From positions 1,521,001 through 1,585,000 of the forward strand of contig NZ_CP129107.1 in NCBI RefSeq assembly GCF_030406725.1: a DNA stretch of 64,000 bases, given 5' to 3'. Position numbers and translations under genes: made by a program. The stretch comes from Alteriqipengyuania flavescens (GTDB taxonomy: Bacteria; Pseudomonadota; Alphaproteobacteria; Sphingomonadales; Sphingomonadaceae). The notes under the pieces are model-generated. The model ran no database searches. It was not told the DNA's origin and saw only the letters and a program-made list of their open reading frames with translations. Positions 20,424-30,292 of the stretch are shown one piece after another (positions within the stretch are counted from its first letter, which is position 1; each line of letters starts with the position of its first letter).

Positions 20424-21526
20424 GGGATCATTTCCTTCAGAATGCGGCCCGCTTCGTGGGGCTCGGACCGGAGATATTGCGGGGGCGCCTTTACCGATGC
20501 GCCAAGCGCGGCGGCGGCGTGCCAGGGCCAGCGCGGATCCCACAGCGCAGCGCGGGCTATCGCTATGGCGTCGGCATGCCCGTCTTCGAGGATGCGCTCC
20601 GCCTGGTGCGGATCGGTGATCATTCCGACCGTCACGACAGGCATAGCGACCGCGTCCTTGACAGTCCGGGCCAGCGGCACCTGATAGCCAGGGCCGACAG
20701 GGACCTGCTGGCGCGGGTCGAGCCCCCCGCTGGAAACGTGGATCGCCGCGCAACCGCGCCGCTCCAGCTCCTTTGCCAACAATGCGGTTTCCTCCGCCGT
20801 CCAGCCACCTTCGACCCAGTCGGTCCCGGAAACGCGGACGGTCACCGGGCGGCCAGCCGGAAACGCTTCGCGCACTGCACCGAACACTTCGAGCGGGAAC
20901 CGCATCCGGTTCTCGAGGCTGCCGCCGTAGTCGTCGCCGCGCCGGTTGGAGATCGGCGACAAAAATTGGTGCAGCAGATAGCCATGCGCGGCGTGGATCT
21001 GGACGGCTTCGATGCCGAGCCTGCCGGCACGCCGGGCGGCATCCGCGAACGCATCCCGGATGCGGGCAAGCCCTGACTTGTCCAGTTCGACAGGGGGATG
21101 GTCGTCCGGAGCGAAGGGAATGGCGCTGGGTGCCACGGTCTGCCAGCCATTCTCCGCATCGGGTGCGATCTGCGTTCCGCCGTGCCACGGCTTGGCGCAG
21201 CTCGCCTTGCGGCCGGCATGGGCCAGCTGGATGATCAGCGGCATGTCCGACCAACGGCGCACACTTTCGAGCACGCTTCGCATCGCCGCTTCGGTACGGT
21301 CATCGTACAGGCCGATGTCACCGTAGGTAATGCGCCCTTCGGGGCTGACCGCGGTCGCCTCTATCGTCAGCGCGCCCGCGCCCGATAGCGCCAACTGGCC
21401 GAGATGCATCTGGTGCCAGTCGGTCATCGCGCCGTCGACTGCCGAATACTGGCACATCGGGGCGATGACGATGCGATTGGCGAGCCGCAGCCCTCCAACC
21501 TCAATCGGTTCGAACAATTTCGCCAT
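20420..21526 (-). CDS. NADH:flavin oxidoreductase / Old Yellow Enzyme (YqjM-like)
   Basis: FMN-dependent ene-reductase of 368 residues that reduces activated C=C bonds of enals, enones, quinones or nitro compounds. The N-terminal LANRIVIAPMCQYSAVDG has the YqjM-type Cys near the flavin. Substrate-binding histidines are in IEAVQIHAAHGYLLHQFLSP. NRRGDDYGGSLENR and the phosphate-binding AIAIARAALWDPRWP are conserved. The ATG at 21526 overlaps the glyoxalase stop as TGATG; MVM two codons upstream is possible. Confidence 0.95.
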   Translation of the reverse strand: MAKLFEPIEVGGLRLANRIVIAPMCQYSAVDGAMTDWHQMHLGQLALSGAGALTIEATAVSPEGRITYGDIGLYDDRTEAAMRSVLESVRRWSDMPLIIQLAHAGRKASCAKPWHGGTQIAPDAENGWQTVAPSAIPFAPDDHPPVELDKSGLARIRDAFADAARRAGRLGIEAVQIHAAHGYLLHQFLSPISNRRGDDYGGSLENRMRFPLEVFGAVREAFPAGRPVTVRVSGTDWVEGGWTAEETALLAKELERRGCAAIHVSSGGLDPRQQVPVGPGYQVPLARTVKDAVAMPVVTVGMITDPHQAERILEDGHADAIAIARAALWDPRWPWHAAAALGASVKAPPQYLRSEPHEAGRILKEMIP

Positions 21527-21981
21527 CACCATTCGCCCGTGTTGGGCATGGAGGCCCAGGGTTCGGCCGGAGTCTTGTGTTCGCCCTTCTGCAGCAGTTC
21601 GATCGAGATCCCGTCCGGCGAGCGGACGAACGCCATGTATCCGTCGCGCGGGGGGCGATTGATCGTCACGCCGCCCGCCTGCAGCCGCGCGCACGTTTCG
21701 TAGATGTCGTCGACCCCGTAGGCGAGATGGCCGAAGTTTCGGCCGCCCGTGTATTTCTCGGCAGCGCTGCCATCCTCGGGCGGCCAGTTGTACGTCAGCT
21801 CGACCTCGGCATCGCCCTGCTCGCCGTCGCCGCGGAAATCCTCGTCGGCGGCAAGGTAGATCAGCGTATAACGCCCGGCCTGGTTCTCCATGCGCCGGGT
21901 TTCCTTGAAACCCAGCAGCGTGAAGAACCGGATAGCCGCCTCGGGATCGGCGACGCGCACCATGGTGTGGAGATAGCGCAT
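21526..21981 (-). CDS. VOC family lactoylglutathione lyase (glyoxalase I type)
   Basis: Metalloenzyme of 151 residues that isomerises the methylglyoxal-glutathione hemithioacetal. The four metal ligands expected for glyoxalase I are visible: His in [12 protein letters not shown], Glu in [13 protein letters not shown], His in [20 protein letters not shown], and Glu in [13 protein letters not shown]. Its end overlaps the ene-reductase gene, and its start is 2 bp after the DJ-1-like gene. It fits the cluster's theme of reactive aldehydes. Confidence 0.95.
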   Translation of the reverse strand: MRYLHTMVRVADPEAAIRFFTLLGFKETRRMENQAGRYTLIYLAADEDFRGDGEQGDAEVELTYNWPPEDGSAAEKYTGGRNFGHLAYGVDDIYETCARLQAGGVTINRPPRDGYMAFVRSPDGISIELLQKGEHKTPAEPWASMPNTGEW

Positions 21982-21983
21982 GA

Positions 21984-22793
21984 TCAGGCGACCTTGTCCT
22001 TGAGGGCTTCCATCACGAGTTCCGCGGTGCGGGTAGCGCTGGCGGGGTTCTGGCCCGTCACCAGATTGCCGTCGCGCAGGGCAAACGGGGCAAAATCGGG
22101 GCCGCCCTCGTGCTTGCCTCCAAGTTCCTTGAGGCGCGTTTCGAGCAGGAACGGCACCGCCTGATCGAGGCCGACCGCGCGCTCCTCGCTGTCGGTGAAG
22201 CCCGCGACACGGCGGCCTGCGACGAAGGGCGTGCCATCGGCCTTCTCCGCGGAGACCAGCCCCGCCGGTCCATGGCAGACGGCGGCGACGATCTTGCCCT
22301 CGCGGTCGAAGCGCTCGACCAGGCGAGCCAGCTCGTCGCTACCGGGGTAATCGAACATAGTGCCGTGGCCGCCCGGCAAGAACAGCGCGTCGTAGCCGGC
22401 GGGATCGATACTGGTGAATACCGGGGTGCTGGCAACCTCGGCCTTCAGGGCCTCGTCCTTCAGATAGCGCTCGACCGAAGCGTCGTTCTCGCCGTCGGCG
22501 TTGACGCTACGCTGGTCGACGGGGATGGCGCCGCCCTTGATCGAGGCCAGCGTCACCTCGGCGCCCGCATCGCGGAAGGCATAATACGGGGTGGTAAGTT
22601 CCTCGAGCCAGACACCCGTCGGTTCGGTGCCGGGGGTCATGCGGTCGGCGGAGGTGGCCACCATGAGAATGCGGGTCATCGTCAATTGTTCTTTTCCATT
22701 AATGTCGGGGACACGAGCAAACGCAACCGGCGCAGCCGCACCCGCCACAAAGAAAGCGGTGAGAGCTTTCAGCAGTTGGCGGCGATTTTGCAT
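21984..22793 (-). CDS. DJ-1/PfpI (Hsp31-like) protein with N-terminal signal-like segment
   Basis: Protein of 269 residues. The core from [14 protein letters not shown] (about residue 39) is DJ-1/Hsp31-like: [36 protein letters not shown], nucleophile Cys in [15 protein letters not shown] and [11 protein letters not shown]. Homologues include glutathione-independent glyoxalases. The first about 27 residues ([20 protein letters not shown]) look like an export signal with two Arg, unusual for this cytoplasmic family. Translation could also start at the internal ATG near 22679. AAAGGAA before the outer ATG supports the long form. First gene of the cluster, divergent from the LysR gene. Confidence 0.9.
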   Translation of the reverse strand: MQNRRQLLKALTAFFVAGAAAPVAFARVPDINGKEQLTMTRILMVATSADRMTPGTEPTGVWLEELTTPYYAFRDAGAEVTLASIKGGAIPVDQRSVNADGENDASVERYLKDEALKAEVASTPVFTSIDPAGYDALFLPGGHGTMFDYPGSDELARLVERFDREGKIVAAVCHGPAGLVSAEKADGTPFVAGRRVAGFTDSEERAVGLDQAVPFLLETRLKELGGKHEGGPDFAPFALRDGNLVTGQNPASATRTAELVMEALKDKVA

Positions 22794-22864
22794 TCGATCG
22801 TTCCTTTCGGCGGATTAGATACGCAGGGAACGGCATCATAAAATCCAGCGAGAATGGCGGACGG

Positions 22865-22882
22865 CCATAAATCCGCTTATGG
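22865..22882. promoter_or_regulatory. palindromic LysR-type operator candidate
   Basis: CCATAAATCCGCTTATGG is a perfect 6+6 palindrome with a 6-base centre and contains the ATA-rich arms typical of LysR-type sites. It lies 7 bp before the LysR ATG and 72 bp upstream of the divergent cluster. A related half-site, CATAAAATCC, occurs at 22837. Binding is inferred. Confidence 0.55.
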
Positions 22883-22889
22883 AACCGCA

Positions 22890-23768
22890 ATGTCCCTCCT
22901 GCAGTTGCGTACCTTCGTCGAAGTCTACCGCCGTCGTTCACTGAGCGAGGCGGCCCGGGCAATCGGCATCACCCAACCGGCGGCATCGCAGCACATCGCT
23001 TCGCTCGAGGCGCAACTGGGTCGTCCCTTGTTCGAGCGCCATTCGCGCGGCGTCCGACCGACCGCGATTGCCGACGATCTCGCGGCTTCGATCGGAAGCA
23101 GCCTCGACACCGCGGAATCGGCACTGGCCAGCGCGCGGGCCCGATCGTCGCGCATCTCGGGCACGGTCCACATCGCCGCGCCGTCGGACCTGCTGGGAGA
23201 GATGATCACGCCCCGGCTGGCCCCGCTGCTGGAAGCAGGGCTTGACCTGCGCCTGCATATCGGCGGGCGCGAAGCGCTTTATGCCATGCTCCTCGAAGAC
23301 AAGGTGCATCTGGCCGTCACCGCCTCGCAACCCGAAGATCCGCGGTTGGCCTTTCATGCGCTGGGGGAAGAGCACCTGCGCGCCGTAGCCTCGCCCGCCG
23401 TGGCGAGCCGGATTGCCGAATTGCCGCTGGCCGACGGGCTCAACCGGACGGCTCACCTCGCCTACGATCTCGACCGGCCGTTGCTGCGGACCTGGCTCGA
23501 GGCAAACCAGATCGAACTGACCAGCCAGCCCGCTTTGACCGCGCCCGATTTGAGGGTGCTAAGGTCGGGATTGTGCGCGGGCATCGGCTGGACGGTGCTG
23601 CCCGGCTATCTCACCCGCGTAGAACGCGCTGCCTGCACGCTGATCGAGATACCCGCCCCGGTCACGGTGCCGCGCAACGCTTACTACCTCGTCTGGGCAC
23701 GCTCATCGCTGCGACACCCGCGCGTGGCCATGGCTCGGGACGCCCTGATTGCTGCACTCCGAATATAA
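22890..23768 (+). CDS. LysR family transcriptional regulator
   Basis: Regulator of 292 residues. The N-terminal winged HTH is MSLLQLRTFVEVYRRRSLSE with AARAIGITQPAASQHIASLE. The effector-binding domain starts near residue 85 (RISGTVHIAAPSDLLGEMI). The frame extends 12 codons upstream, but MSLLQLRTF is the family start. It is divergent from the eight-gene electrophile cluster, its likely target, with a palindromic site between them. Confidence 0.93.
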   Translation: MSLLQLRTFVEVYRRRSLSEAARAIGITQPAASQHIASLEAQLGRPLFERHSRGVRPTAIADDLAASIGSSLDTAESALASARARSSRISGTVHIAAPSDLLGEMITPRLAPLLEAGLDLRLHIGGREALYAMLLEDKVHLAVTASQPEDPRLAFHALGEEHLRAVASPAVASRIAELPLADGLNRTAHLAYDLDRPLLRTWLEANQIELTSQPALTAPDLRVLRSGLCAGIGWTVLPGYLTRVERAACTLIEIPAPVTVPRNAYYLVWARSSLRHPRVAMARDALIAALRI

Positions 23769-23965
23769 TTGTGGCCACGCCTGTTGGCCGTCAGCGCAAA
23801 TTCAGGTCTGAACCAGCTGAGCGCTGGCGGAACGAATGGCGGCTTTCGGGATCGTCGGCGACAAGGACGAACGGCCGGATGTGATGCTACAATCCTTTCC
23901 CAATCTTGGGTCGGAATCTGAGCATCGCGCACCACCTTGGCCGGACCTCCAGCGGGTCTTATTTC

Positions 23966-24097
23966 TCACACGAGAGCATAGGTTTTGATTAGACCAGCCG
24001 CGGAGAAATCGGCTAACAATTCATCAGCTTTTTCGAGATCCCTGGACTTAACGAGCTCAATGGCCTTGGCCGGAAGGACTGGTTGATGGACAGACAT
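23966..24097 (-). CDS. possible 43-residue small protein near the island's right end
   Basis: An ATG at 24097 opens a frame encoding MSVHQPVLPAKAIELVKSRD then LEKADELLADFSAAGLIKTY and ALV before TGA. The composition is protein-like and amphipathic helical. Only a weak GAGAGAAA precedes it. No family recognised. It might be a remnant of a longer gene. The rest of the 23769-24309 gap contains the direct repeat and no other supported gene. Confidence 0.35.
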   Translation of the reverse strand: MSVHQPVLPAKAIELVKSRDLEKADELLADFSAAGLIKTYALV

Positions 24098-24226
24098 GCT
24101 TTCTCTCGGTTTTGGAAAGCAATGTGTGCCAACCATTCGTGAAAATGCAGTAACCCACTGGTTCGCTGCGGATAATCAGGTCAATTGACGGGCGATAGCC
24201 CGAAATCACATCCCGCCGTCATCAGC

Positions 24227-24275
24227 GCCGATGTTCGCGGATGCCCACCTAAGTTTTTCATGTTCTTTTCATGGA
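24227..24275. repeat. subterminal direct repeat, right copy
   Basis: Matches 10059-10107 in the same orientation with five substitutions and two one-base indels. It lies 35 bp from the CCA end of tRNA-Val, inside the island. Confidence 0.6.
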
Positions 24276-24309
24276 AACGCGGGCCATCTCTTCTAAACCA
24301 TTGAAAAGA

Positions 24310-24384
24310 TGGTGGGCGCGGCAAGGATTGAACTTGCGACCCCACCCGTGTGAAGGGTGTGCTCTACCACTGAGCTACGCGCCC
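24310..24384 (-). tRNA. tRNA-Val(CAC)
   Basis: Reads GGGCGCG-TA-GCTC-AGTGGTA-GAGC, anticodon stem CACCC/GGGTG with loop TTCACAC (anticodon CAC), T-arm TTGC/GCAA-type with GTTCAAT loop, acceptor CGCGCCC, A, encoded CCA. All stems pair. It is the likely attachment gene of the island on its 3' side. Confidence 0.97.
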
Positions 24385-24459
24385 GCCAGTGCGGGGGATC
24401 CCGCCAAGGCAGGGGCGCGCCGATAGGGCGATTCGGCGCGCCATGCAAGCTTTTGCGCG

Positions 24460-26349
24460 CTAGCTCCCCAGCACGCTGGCGGCGATCCGGGCGAGCCAGC
24501 CGGCGGAGGGGCCTTTGGCCGAGCGGGCAGTCGGCGTGGCCGGGCATTCGAGGCACATGGCCTGCGCGCCGCGCACGGACACCAGCCGCTCGACATCGCT
24601 TTCCACCTGCCCCAGCCGGGCGTGGTGCCGTGCGGCGATCATTGCGAAGACATCGCGCGGAGGATGGGATGCCTTTGCATCGCCGCCGAACATGCCGGCC
24701 AGGAAGGCGTCGAACCCGTCAGGTTCGTTGGCAAGGTAGCGCGCATGCCAGTCGCCCTCTTCAAGGCCCGCCTCGCTCGCCGCCCATTGCAGCGCCGCGT
24801 CGAGCCCGCCGAACTGATCGACCAGGCCGAGCTGCCGCGCGCTGCCGCCGTCCCAGACGCGGCCCTGTGCGATGCTGTCGACGCGGGCGGCATCCATGTT
24901 GCGCGAGCGCGCGACGATTGTGAGGAAGCGGGCATAGTTGTTCTCGATGACGGCCTGCAGGATCGTGTCGACCTCTGGCGTGAACCCGGAAAGCGGATCG
25001 GGCTGGCCGGACAGGGGCGTGGTCTTCACCCCGTCGGTCGTCACCCCGATGTCCGCCAGCGTATCTTCGAAAGTGGGGATCACGCCGAAGATGCCGATGG
25101 AGCCGGTGATCGTCTCCGGCTCGGCGAAGATGCGCTCGGCAGGGGTGGAGACCCAATAACCGCCGCTTGCCGCGACATTGGCCATCGATACGGCAACCGG
25201 GATGCCAGCGGCGTGATAGCGGACGATGGCCTGCCGGATTTCTTCGGAGGCCGTGACCGACCCGCCGGGGCTGTCCACGCGCACCACAAGCGCCTTGAGG
25301 TCGCCTGAAGCCAGCGCCTCGTCGAGAAGGTCGGCAATCCGCGTGCCGCCTGCCGTGCCGGGCCCCGCTTCGCCGTCCACGATCTCGCCCGCGATGGTGA
25401 TGACGCCCACCGCATTGCCCCCTTCCTCGACCGGGTTGGCGTCGAGCCAGATGTCGAGATCGGTGGACGGGTAAGCACCCGGCGCATCGCTCCACAGGTC
25501 TTCGCCGACCAGCTCTGCCACCCGCTCGCCGAACTTGGTCTTCGAGCCGATCGCATCGATCAGCCCGGCGTCCACTGCGGCACGCGACAGGTCGCCGCGC
25601 GCGCTTTCGACCCATGCGGCAGGGTCGCTCGTGATCCGATCGAGATCGGCATCGGGCCGCGCCTTCTTGACGTTCGCCTGCCATTCTTCCCACAGCGCGC
25701 CGTAGAGCGCGTTCGCGTTCTCGCGCGCTTCAGGCGACATTTCGGACAGGAGGTAGGGCTCCACCGCCGACTTGTAGGTGCCGACGCGGTAGACCTTGGC
25801 GTTGATGTTGAGGCGGTCGATCAGCCCGGCGTAGTACAGCCGCTCTCCGCCCGGCCCGGCGACAAGCGCGCCGCCCAGCGGGTCGACCCAAGCTTCGGTC
25901 GCATGGGCGGCCAAGAGCATGCCGTCGTCGCCATAGGCCATGGCGTAGGACAGGACTGGCTTGCCCGCGCCCTTCACCCGCTCCAGCGCGGCGCCGATTT
26001 CCGACAGGTGCACCTGGCCCCCGCCCAGGAACGTTGAAAGGTCGAGCACCACGGCCTCGATCCGTTCGTCCTTCGCCGCCGTGTCGAGGGCGTGGACGAT
26101 ATCGCGCACCGGGTATTCGCCGGTCGGCGCAGCGCCGGAAAGCAGGGCATCGAACGGGTCGACGACAGAGCGTTCTTCCACCACCACCCCGTCGAGCGCC
26201 AGCACCAGCGCCCCGTCGCGCACGCCGCCTTCGTCCGGCCGCGCGGTCAGGATGGCGAACAGAGTGAAGAAGAAGATCAGCATGAAAACGAGCACCAGCC
26301 CGTCCTTCACCGCGACTATCAGCTTCCAGACCTTGCGTGCGAAATCCAT
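24460..26349 (-). CDS. sppA: signal peptide peptidase SppA, 67-kDa type
   Basis: Inner-membrane serine protease of 629 residues that degrades cleaved signal peptides. One N-terminal helix ([20 protein letters not shown]) is followed by tandem S49 domains. The catalytic Lys lies in the first domain ([20 protein letters not shown]) and the nucleophilic Ser in the second ([20 protein letters not shown]). [10 protein letters not shown] follows. The length agrees with the E. coli-type double-domain enzyme. It is divergent from pyrB. Confidence 0.95.
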   Translation of the reverse strand: MDFARKVWKLIVAVKDGLVLVFMLIFFFTLFAILTARPDEGGVRDGALVLALDGVVVEERSVVDPFDALLSGAAPTGEYPVRDIVHALDTAAKDERIEAVVLDLSTFLGGGQVHLSEIGAALERVKGAGKPVLSYAMAYGDDGMLLAAHATEAWVDPLGGALVAGPGGERLYYAGLIDRLNINAKVYRVGTYKSAVEPYLLSEMSPEARENANALYGALWEEWQANVKKARPDADLDRITSDPAAWVESARGDLSRAAVDAGLIDAIGSKTKFGERVAELVGEDLWSDAPGAYPSTDLDIWLDANPVEEGGNAVGVITIAGEIVDGEAGPGTAGGTRIADLLDEALASGDLKALVVRVDSPGGSVTASEEIRQAIVRYHAAGIPVAVSMANVAASGGYWVSTPAERIFAEPETITGSIGIFGVIPTFEDTLADIGVTTDGVKTTPLSGQPDPLSGFTPEVDTILQAVIENNYARFLTIVARSRNMDAARVDSIAQGRVWDGGSARQLGLVDQFGGLDAALQWAASEAGLEEGDWHARYLANEPDGFDAFLAGMFGGDAKASHPPRDVFAMIAARHHARLGQVESDVERLVSVRGAQAMCLECPATPTARSAKGPSAGWLARIAASVLGS

Positions 26350-26480
26350 CGTGCGTCCCGTTTTTCCGGCTCTGCGCCTGTGTCGCGTGGGGTGTTGCGG
26401 GGGCTTTAGGGGTTCCGGCAGGCGGATGCCAGCGATTCAGCTTGAGGTGGCAGGCAGGCGGCCCTAAGGGCCTGTCTTCG

Positions 26481-27509
26481 ATGACAGATGGCGCCCCCGC
26501 ACCCCGATCGAACCGCTTTCCGGCGGGCGGGCAGGCGTTCCCGCATCGCGACCTCCTCGGCATCGGCCGGCTGGAACGGCACCAGATCCTCTACCTGCTT
26601 GCCGAGGCCGACCAGTATGTCGAACTCGGCCGCCAGACGCACAAGCACACGGACGAATTGTCCGGGCTGACAATCATCAATGCCTTCTTCGAGAATTCCA
26701 CCCGCACCCTGCTGAGCTTCGAAATCGCGGGCAAGCGGCTGGGCGCGGACGTGGTCAACATGCATGCCGCGCAGTCGAGCGTGAAGAAGGGCGAGACGCT
26801 GATCGATACCGCGATCACGCTCAACGCCATGCGCGCCGATGCCATCGTGATCCGCCACGGCAGCAGCGGCGCGGTGGCGCTGATCGCGGACAAGGTGGAC
26901 TGCCCGGTGCTGAACGCCGGGGATGGCAGCCACGAACATCCGACCCAGGCTCTGCTCGATGCGCTGGCGCTGCGCCAGGCGCTGGAAGAGCGGGGTGAGG
27001 GGGCGGAGGATTTCACCGGCCTCGTCGTGACGATCTGCGGCGACGTGCTGCACAGCCGCGTGGCGCGCTCGAACATCCTTTGCCTCACCGCGATGGGCGC
27101 CACCGTGCGCGTGTGCGCCCCCCCCGCGTTGATGCCCGCTGCAGTGGAGGCGATGGGGGCCGAGGTGCATCACGACTTCGAGACCGCGCTCAAGGGATCG
27201 GACGCGGTGATGATGCTGCGCCTGCAGACCGAGCGGATGAGCGGGCAATTTATCCCCTCGCCCAAGGAATACCGCCACCTTTACGGCCTGACGCGGGAGC
27301 GGGTGGAGCGGCTGGTCCCGGAAGCGATCATCATGCACCCCGGCCCGATGAACCGCGGGGTGGAGATCGACAGCGATGTGGCCGACGATCCTGACATCTC
27401 GATCATCACCGACCAGGTGGAAATGGGCGTCGCCATCCGCATGGCCTGCCTCGACGTGCTGACGCGCCGCCGCCGCGGCCTGCCCGGCTGGGACGGCCAA
27501 TGGACATGA
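26481..27509 (+). CDS. pyrB: aspartate carbamoyltransferase catalytic subunit
   Basis: Joins carbamoyl phosphate and aspartate in pyrimidine synthesis; 342 residues. Carbamoyl-phosphate site [20 protein letters not shown], aspartate-binding [12 protein letters not shown], and [20 protein letters not shown] are intact. The frame is open further upstream, but [17 protein letters not shown] at 26481 with AAGGG upstream is the plausible start. It is followed after 10 bp by a dihydroorotase-like gene, the arrangement of ATCase-pseudoDHOase complexes. Confidence 0.96.
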   Translation: MTDGAPAPRSNRFPAGGQAFPHRDLLGIGRLERHQILYLLAEADQYVELGRQTHKHTDELSGLTIINAFFENSTRTLLSFEIAGKRLGADVVNMHAAQSSVKKGETLIDTAITLNAMRADAIVIRHGSSGAVALIADKVDCPVLNAGDGSHEHPTQALLDALALRQALEERGEGAEDFTGLVVTICGDVLHSRVARSNILCLTAMGATVRVCAPPALMPAAVEAMGAEVHHDFETALKGSDAVMMLRLQTERMSGQFIPSPKEYRHLYGLTRERVERLVPEAIIMHPGPMNRGVEIDSDVADDPDISIITDQVEMGVAIRMACLDVLTRRRRGLPGWDGQWT

Positions 27510-27519
27510 GGGGCGCGCG

Positions 27520-28752
27520 GTGAGGCAGGACAGGCCCTTCACGATCACGGGCGGCCGGCTGGTCGGACCGGATGGCGTCACTGGCGGCGCGCTCAGGGTG
27601 GCGGACGGGCTGATCGCCGGCGTCGGCGATGTCGCACCGCAGGACGGCGACGAGGTCATCGACGCGGGCGGCGCGCTTATCGCACCCGCGCTCGTCGATT
27701 TCGGCGTCTTCGAAATCGACAAGCCCGCCTGCCATTTCGGCGGGATCGTGCGTGCGGTGCTCATGCCCGATAGCGATCCGCCGCTCGATTACCCCGCCCG
27801 GGTCCGCTTCGTCGCGGCGAGCGGCAAGCCGGACCTGTGGGTCCATCCGCTGGCGGCAGCGACGGTCGGGCTTGAGGGCGCGCAGCTCGCCGAAGTGGCC
27901 CTGATGCGCGAGGCCGGCGCGCGCGGCATCGCCACGGGCCGCCGCTGGATCGCGGATAGCGGCATCATGCTGCGCCTGCTGCAATATGCGGCGATGCTCG
28001 ACATGGTTTTGGTCACGCACGCCGAAGACGGCGGGCTGACTGGGGACGCGGTTGCGACGGCGGGCGACATGGCGACACGCCTCGGTCTGCGCAGCGCACC
28101 GTCAGGGGCCGAAGCGCTGGCGGTTGCCCGCGATCTTGCGCTGGCCGAGATGAGCGGCGCACGGCTGCACATAAGGCAGGTCACGACCCGCGCGGCGCTC
28201 GACCTCGTGCGCGCGGCGAAATCGCGCGGGGTTGCGGTCACCTGCGGCGTGACGCCGGCCCATTTCATGTTGTCCGACCTCGCCCTCGGCGAATTCCGCA
28301 CTTTTGCTCGCCTCTCGCCCCCGCTGCGAAGCGAGGAGGACCGGCTGGCGGTGGTCGAAGCCATCGGTGAGGGCACGATCGACGTTATTGCCAGCGGCCA
28401 CGATCCGCGCGGGGCGGAAGACAAGCGCCTCCCTTTCGCCGATGCTGCGGATGGCATGGCGGGGGCCGAAACGCTGCTGCCGATGGCGCTGTCGCTGGTG
28501 CGCGACGGCGTGATCCCGCTCGAACGCGCCTTCGCCATGCTGGCGACCAATCCCGCCCGCATCCTCGGCCTGCCCTCCGGCGTGCTGGGGGAAGGGATGG
28601 AGGCCGACATCGCCCTGGTGGAGCCGGACAAGCCGTGGATCGTCGACAGCCGCGAAATGGCCGCCAGCGCAGGTAACACGCCGTTCGACCGCCAGCCGGT
28701 GCAGGGCCGCGCCACGGCCCTGTGGAAAGCTGGCGTGCCGGTGGGCGACTAG
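27520..28752 (+). CDS. dihydroorotase-like protein (PyrX/PyrC' type, probably inactive)
   Basis: Amidohydrolase-fold protein of 410 residues, GTG start. It aligns over the whole family length, but zinc-site positions are changed. The usual D-x-H-x-H after P-G-x-V-D is DFGVFEID. The H-x-x-H of strand 6 is LHIRQVTT. The catalytic Asp of A-T-D-H-A-P-H is Gly in ASGHDPRGAED. LVTHAEDGG keeps one His. Such degenerate homologues scaffold aspartate carbamoyltransferase in some bacteria (for example pseudomonads), and pyrB is directly upstream. If so, an active PyrC must be encoded elsewhere. Confidence 0.88.
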   Translation: MRQDRPFTITGGRLVGPDGVTGGALRVADGLIAGVGDVAPQDGDEVIDAGGALIAPALVDFGVFEIDKPACHFGGIVRAVLMPDSDPPLDYPARVRFVAASGKPDLWVHPLAAATVGLEGAQLAEVALMREAGARGIATGRRWIADSGIMLRLLQYAAMLDMVLVTHAEDGGLTGDAVATAGDMATRLGLRSAPSGAEALAVARDLALAEMSGARLHIRQVTTRAALDLVRAAKSRGVAVTCGVTPAHFMLSDLALGEFRTFARLSPPLRSEEDRLAVVEAIGEGTIDVIASGHDPRGAEDKRLPFADAADGMAGAETLLPMALSLVRDGVIPLERAFAMLATNPARILGLPSGVLGEGMEADIALVEPDKPWIVDSREMAASAGNTPFDRQPVQGRATALWKAGVPVGD

Positions 28753-28763
28753 GCAAAGAAAAA

Positions 28764-28787
28764 CCCCTCCCCGGTGATGGGGAGGGG
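28764..28787 (-). terminator. intrinsic terminator of the ParA-RHH-SPOR operon
   Basis: CCCCTCCCC-ggtgat-GGGGAGGGG forms a perfect 9-bp stem. On the minus strand it is followed by a T-rich run (the plus strand has gaaaaa just before it). It lies after the SPOR gene stop and could also halt pyrB-pyrX transcription. Confidence 0.8.
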
Positions 28788-28822
28788 CTGTAAGTTTCCC
28801 TGTCTGGAGAGGGTTGGGAGAC

Positions 28823-30271
28823 CTAGCGGCGCGCCATGCGGACGCCGGTATCGACCGCGCCCGGCATCGGACGACCTTCGGACCAGGCATAGCAGGCACG
28901 ACCTTCGGTTTTCACGCGGCCGCACATGGAGGCCGCTTCGCTGCGGGCATAGCCGCCGGCGGACACGCGCCAATAGCGCTTGCCGCGCACGACGGCTTCC
29001 GTGATGACCATTTCGCGATCCGCGAGTTCGGGGTAGCGGCTCTGGTAAATGCCCCAGGCGCGCTTCGCACCGGCTTCGGAGCTGAACGAGCCGAGCTGGA
29101 CGAGGTGGCTGCCGCCGGTGACCGGAGCGCTGGCGACCGCCGGTGCGGGATCGGCGCCGCGTGATGTACGGGCCGCTGCGCGCGGGGTCGGCTGGACCAC
29201 CGGATTGCTGGTGAAGCGCGCGCTGTCGGTGACGACCGGAGCGGGCATTTTCACGCCCAGGCTCTCGGCCACCTCTGCCGTTATGGCGGGAACCGGGCTT
29301 GCGACCGGTGCCGGGGCGATGGGCGCGTTGGCTGCAGGCACGGAAAGCGGTGCAAGGGCTACGCCCGAGTTGAGTGCAGCCGGGCTGGCCGCTGCAACCG
29401 GGGCGGGCGCATAGCCGTTGTCGGCACCCACCGGCATCAGTTCGCCGTTGAGGTCGGTCGCTTGCGGATAGTCTGCGGCGGCGACCGGCGTTGCATAGGC
29501 CGCGGCGCCGCTGGCGAGGCCGACGGCACCGGGCGCGTTGGAGAGTGCCAGCGACACCGGCTGGCCGCCGTCGGCGGCGTTTGCAGGCACGCCGAGCAGG
29601 CCGGCGATCCGTGCGGTCGCGGCCTCGGGATGGATGGTTGCAGCCCATTCGGCCATGCGCTTGCCGACCTGGTCCTGCGGAATGTCCTGCGCGGCCATGA
29701 TGCGCGCTTCGCGCCACTGGCCGGCCAGCGCATAGGCATAGGCGAGGTTCTGGCGTGCCTTGACGCTGGTGTCGCCGCCGCGGATCGCGGTGGTCAGCAC
29801 GTGGACGCCGCGGCGCGGCTCGCCGGCGAGGGCATAGGCGAGGCCGAGGTCGGCGGCGGGAATATCGTCGGCGCGGGCGCGCAGCAGGCCGAGCGCTTCG
29901 GGCTGCTTGCCGGCACCCGACAGGGCGAGTGACAGGCTGAGCGCGGTGCGGGCGCTGTCATCGCCCAGCCGCACGGCATCGTCGAAAGAGGTCGCTGCCG
30001 AAGCGAATCGGCCCGCATCGAGATAAGCGGCGCCCAGCATCGCGCGGTAATGCGCACTGCGCGGTTCGGCCAGGACGGCAGCCTCTGCGTGCTTGACCGC
30101 ATCGGTCGTCCGGCCCCGCTCCAGCGCAACCTGCGCCTCCCCGGCCGAAACTTCGGCCCGCGGCGCGGGATTGGTGGTGCACGCACCCAGCAGCGTGGCC
30201 GACAGCGCGGAGCTGGCGGCCAGGATGATCAGGCGCTTGCGGTAATCGGCTCGGAAATCGGCGGTCTGCAT
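28823..30271 (-). CDS. SPOR-domain TPR lipoprotein
   Basis: Envelope protein of 482 residues. The N-terminal hydrophobic segment ends in a lipobox-like SATLLGAC. TPR-like repeats cover about residues 38-220 (LERGRTTDAVKHAEAAVLAE, AMLGAAYLDAGRFASAATSF). An Ala/Pro-rich linker leads to a C-terminal SPOR domain (about 395-480: SHLVQLGSFSSEAGAKRAWG, YWRVSAGGYARSEA), which binds denuded septal peptidoglycan. It is the last gene of an operon with a ParA-like ATPase and an RHH protein, suggesting a link between chromosome or pole positioning and the division site. Intrinsic terminator just downstream. Confidence 0.88.
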   Translation of the reverse strand: MQTADFRADYRKRLIILAASSALSATLLGACTTNPAPRAEVSAGEAQVALERGRTTDAVKHAEAAVLAEPRSAHYRAMLGAAYLDAGRFASAATSFDDAVRLGDDSARTALSLSLALSGAGKQPEALGLLRARADDIPAADLGLAYALAGEPRRGVHVLTTAIRGGDTSVKARQNLAYAYALAGQWREARIMAAQDIPQDQVGKRMAEWAATIHPEAATARIAGLLGVPANAADGGQPVSLALSNAPGAVGLASGAAAYATPVAAADYPQATDLNGELMPVGADNGYAPAPVAAASPAALNSGVALAPLSVPAANAPIAPAPVASPVPAITAEVAESLGVKMPAPVVTDSARFTSNPVVQPTPRAAARTSRGADPAPAVASAPVTGGSHLVQLGSFSSEAGAKRAWGIYQSRYPELADREMVITEAVVRGKRYWRVSAGGYARSEAASMCGRVKTEGRACYAWSEGRPMPGAVDTGVRMARR

Positions 30272-30292
30272 GGCTGGTTCCTCCCTCTCGGA

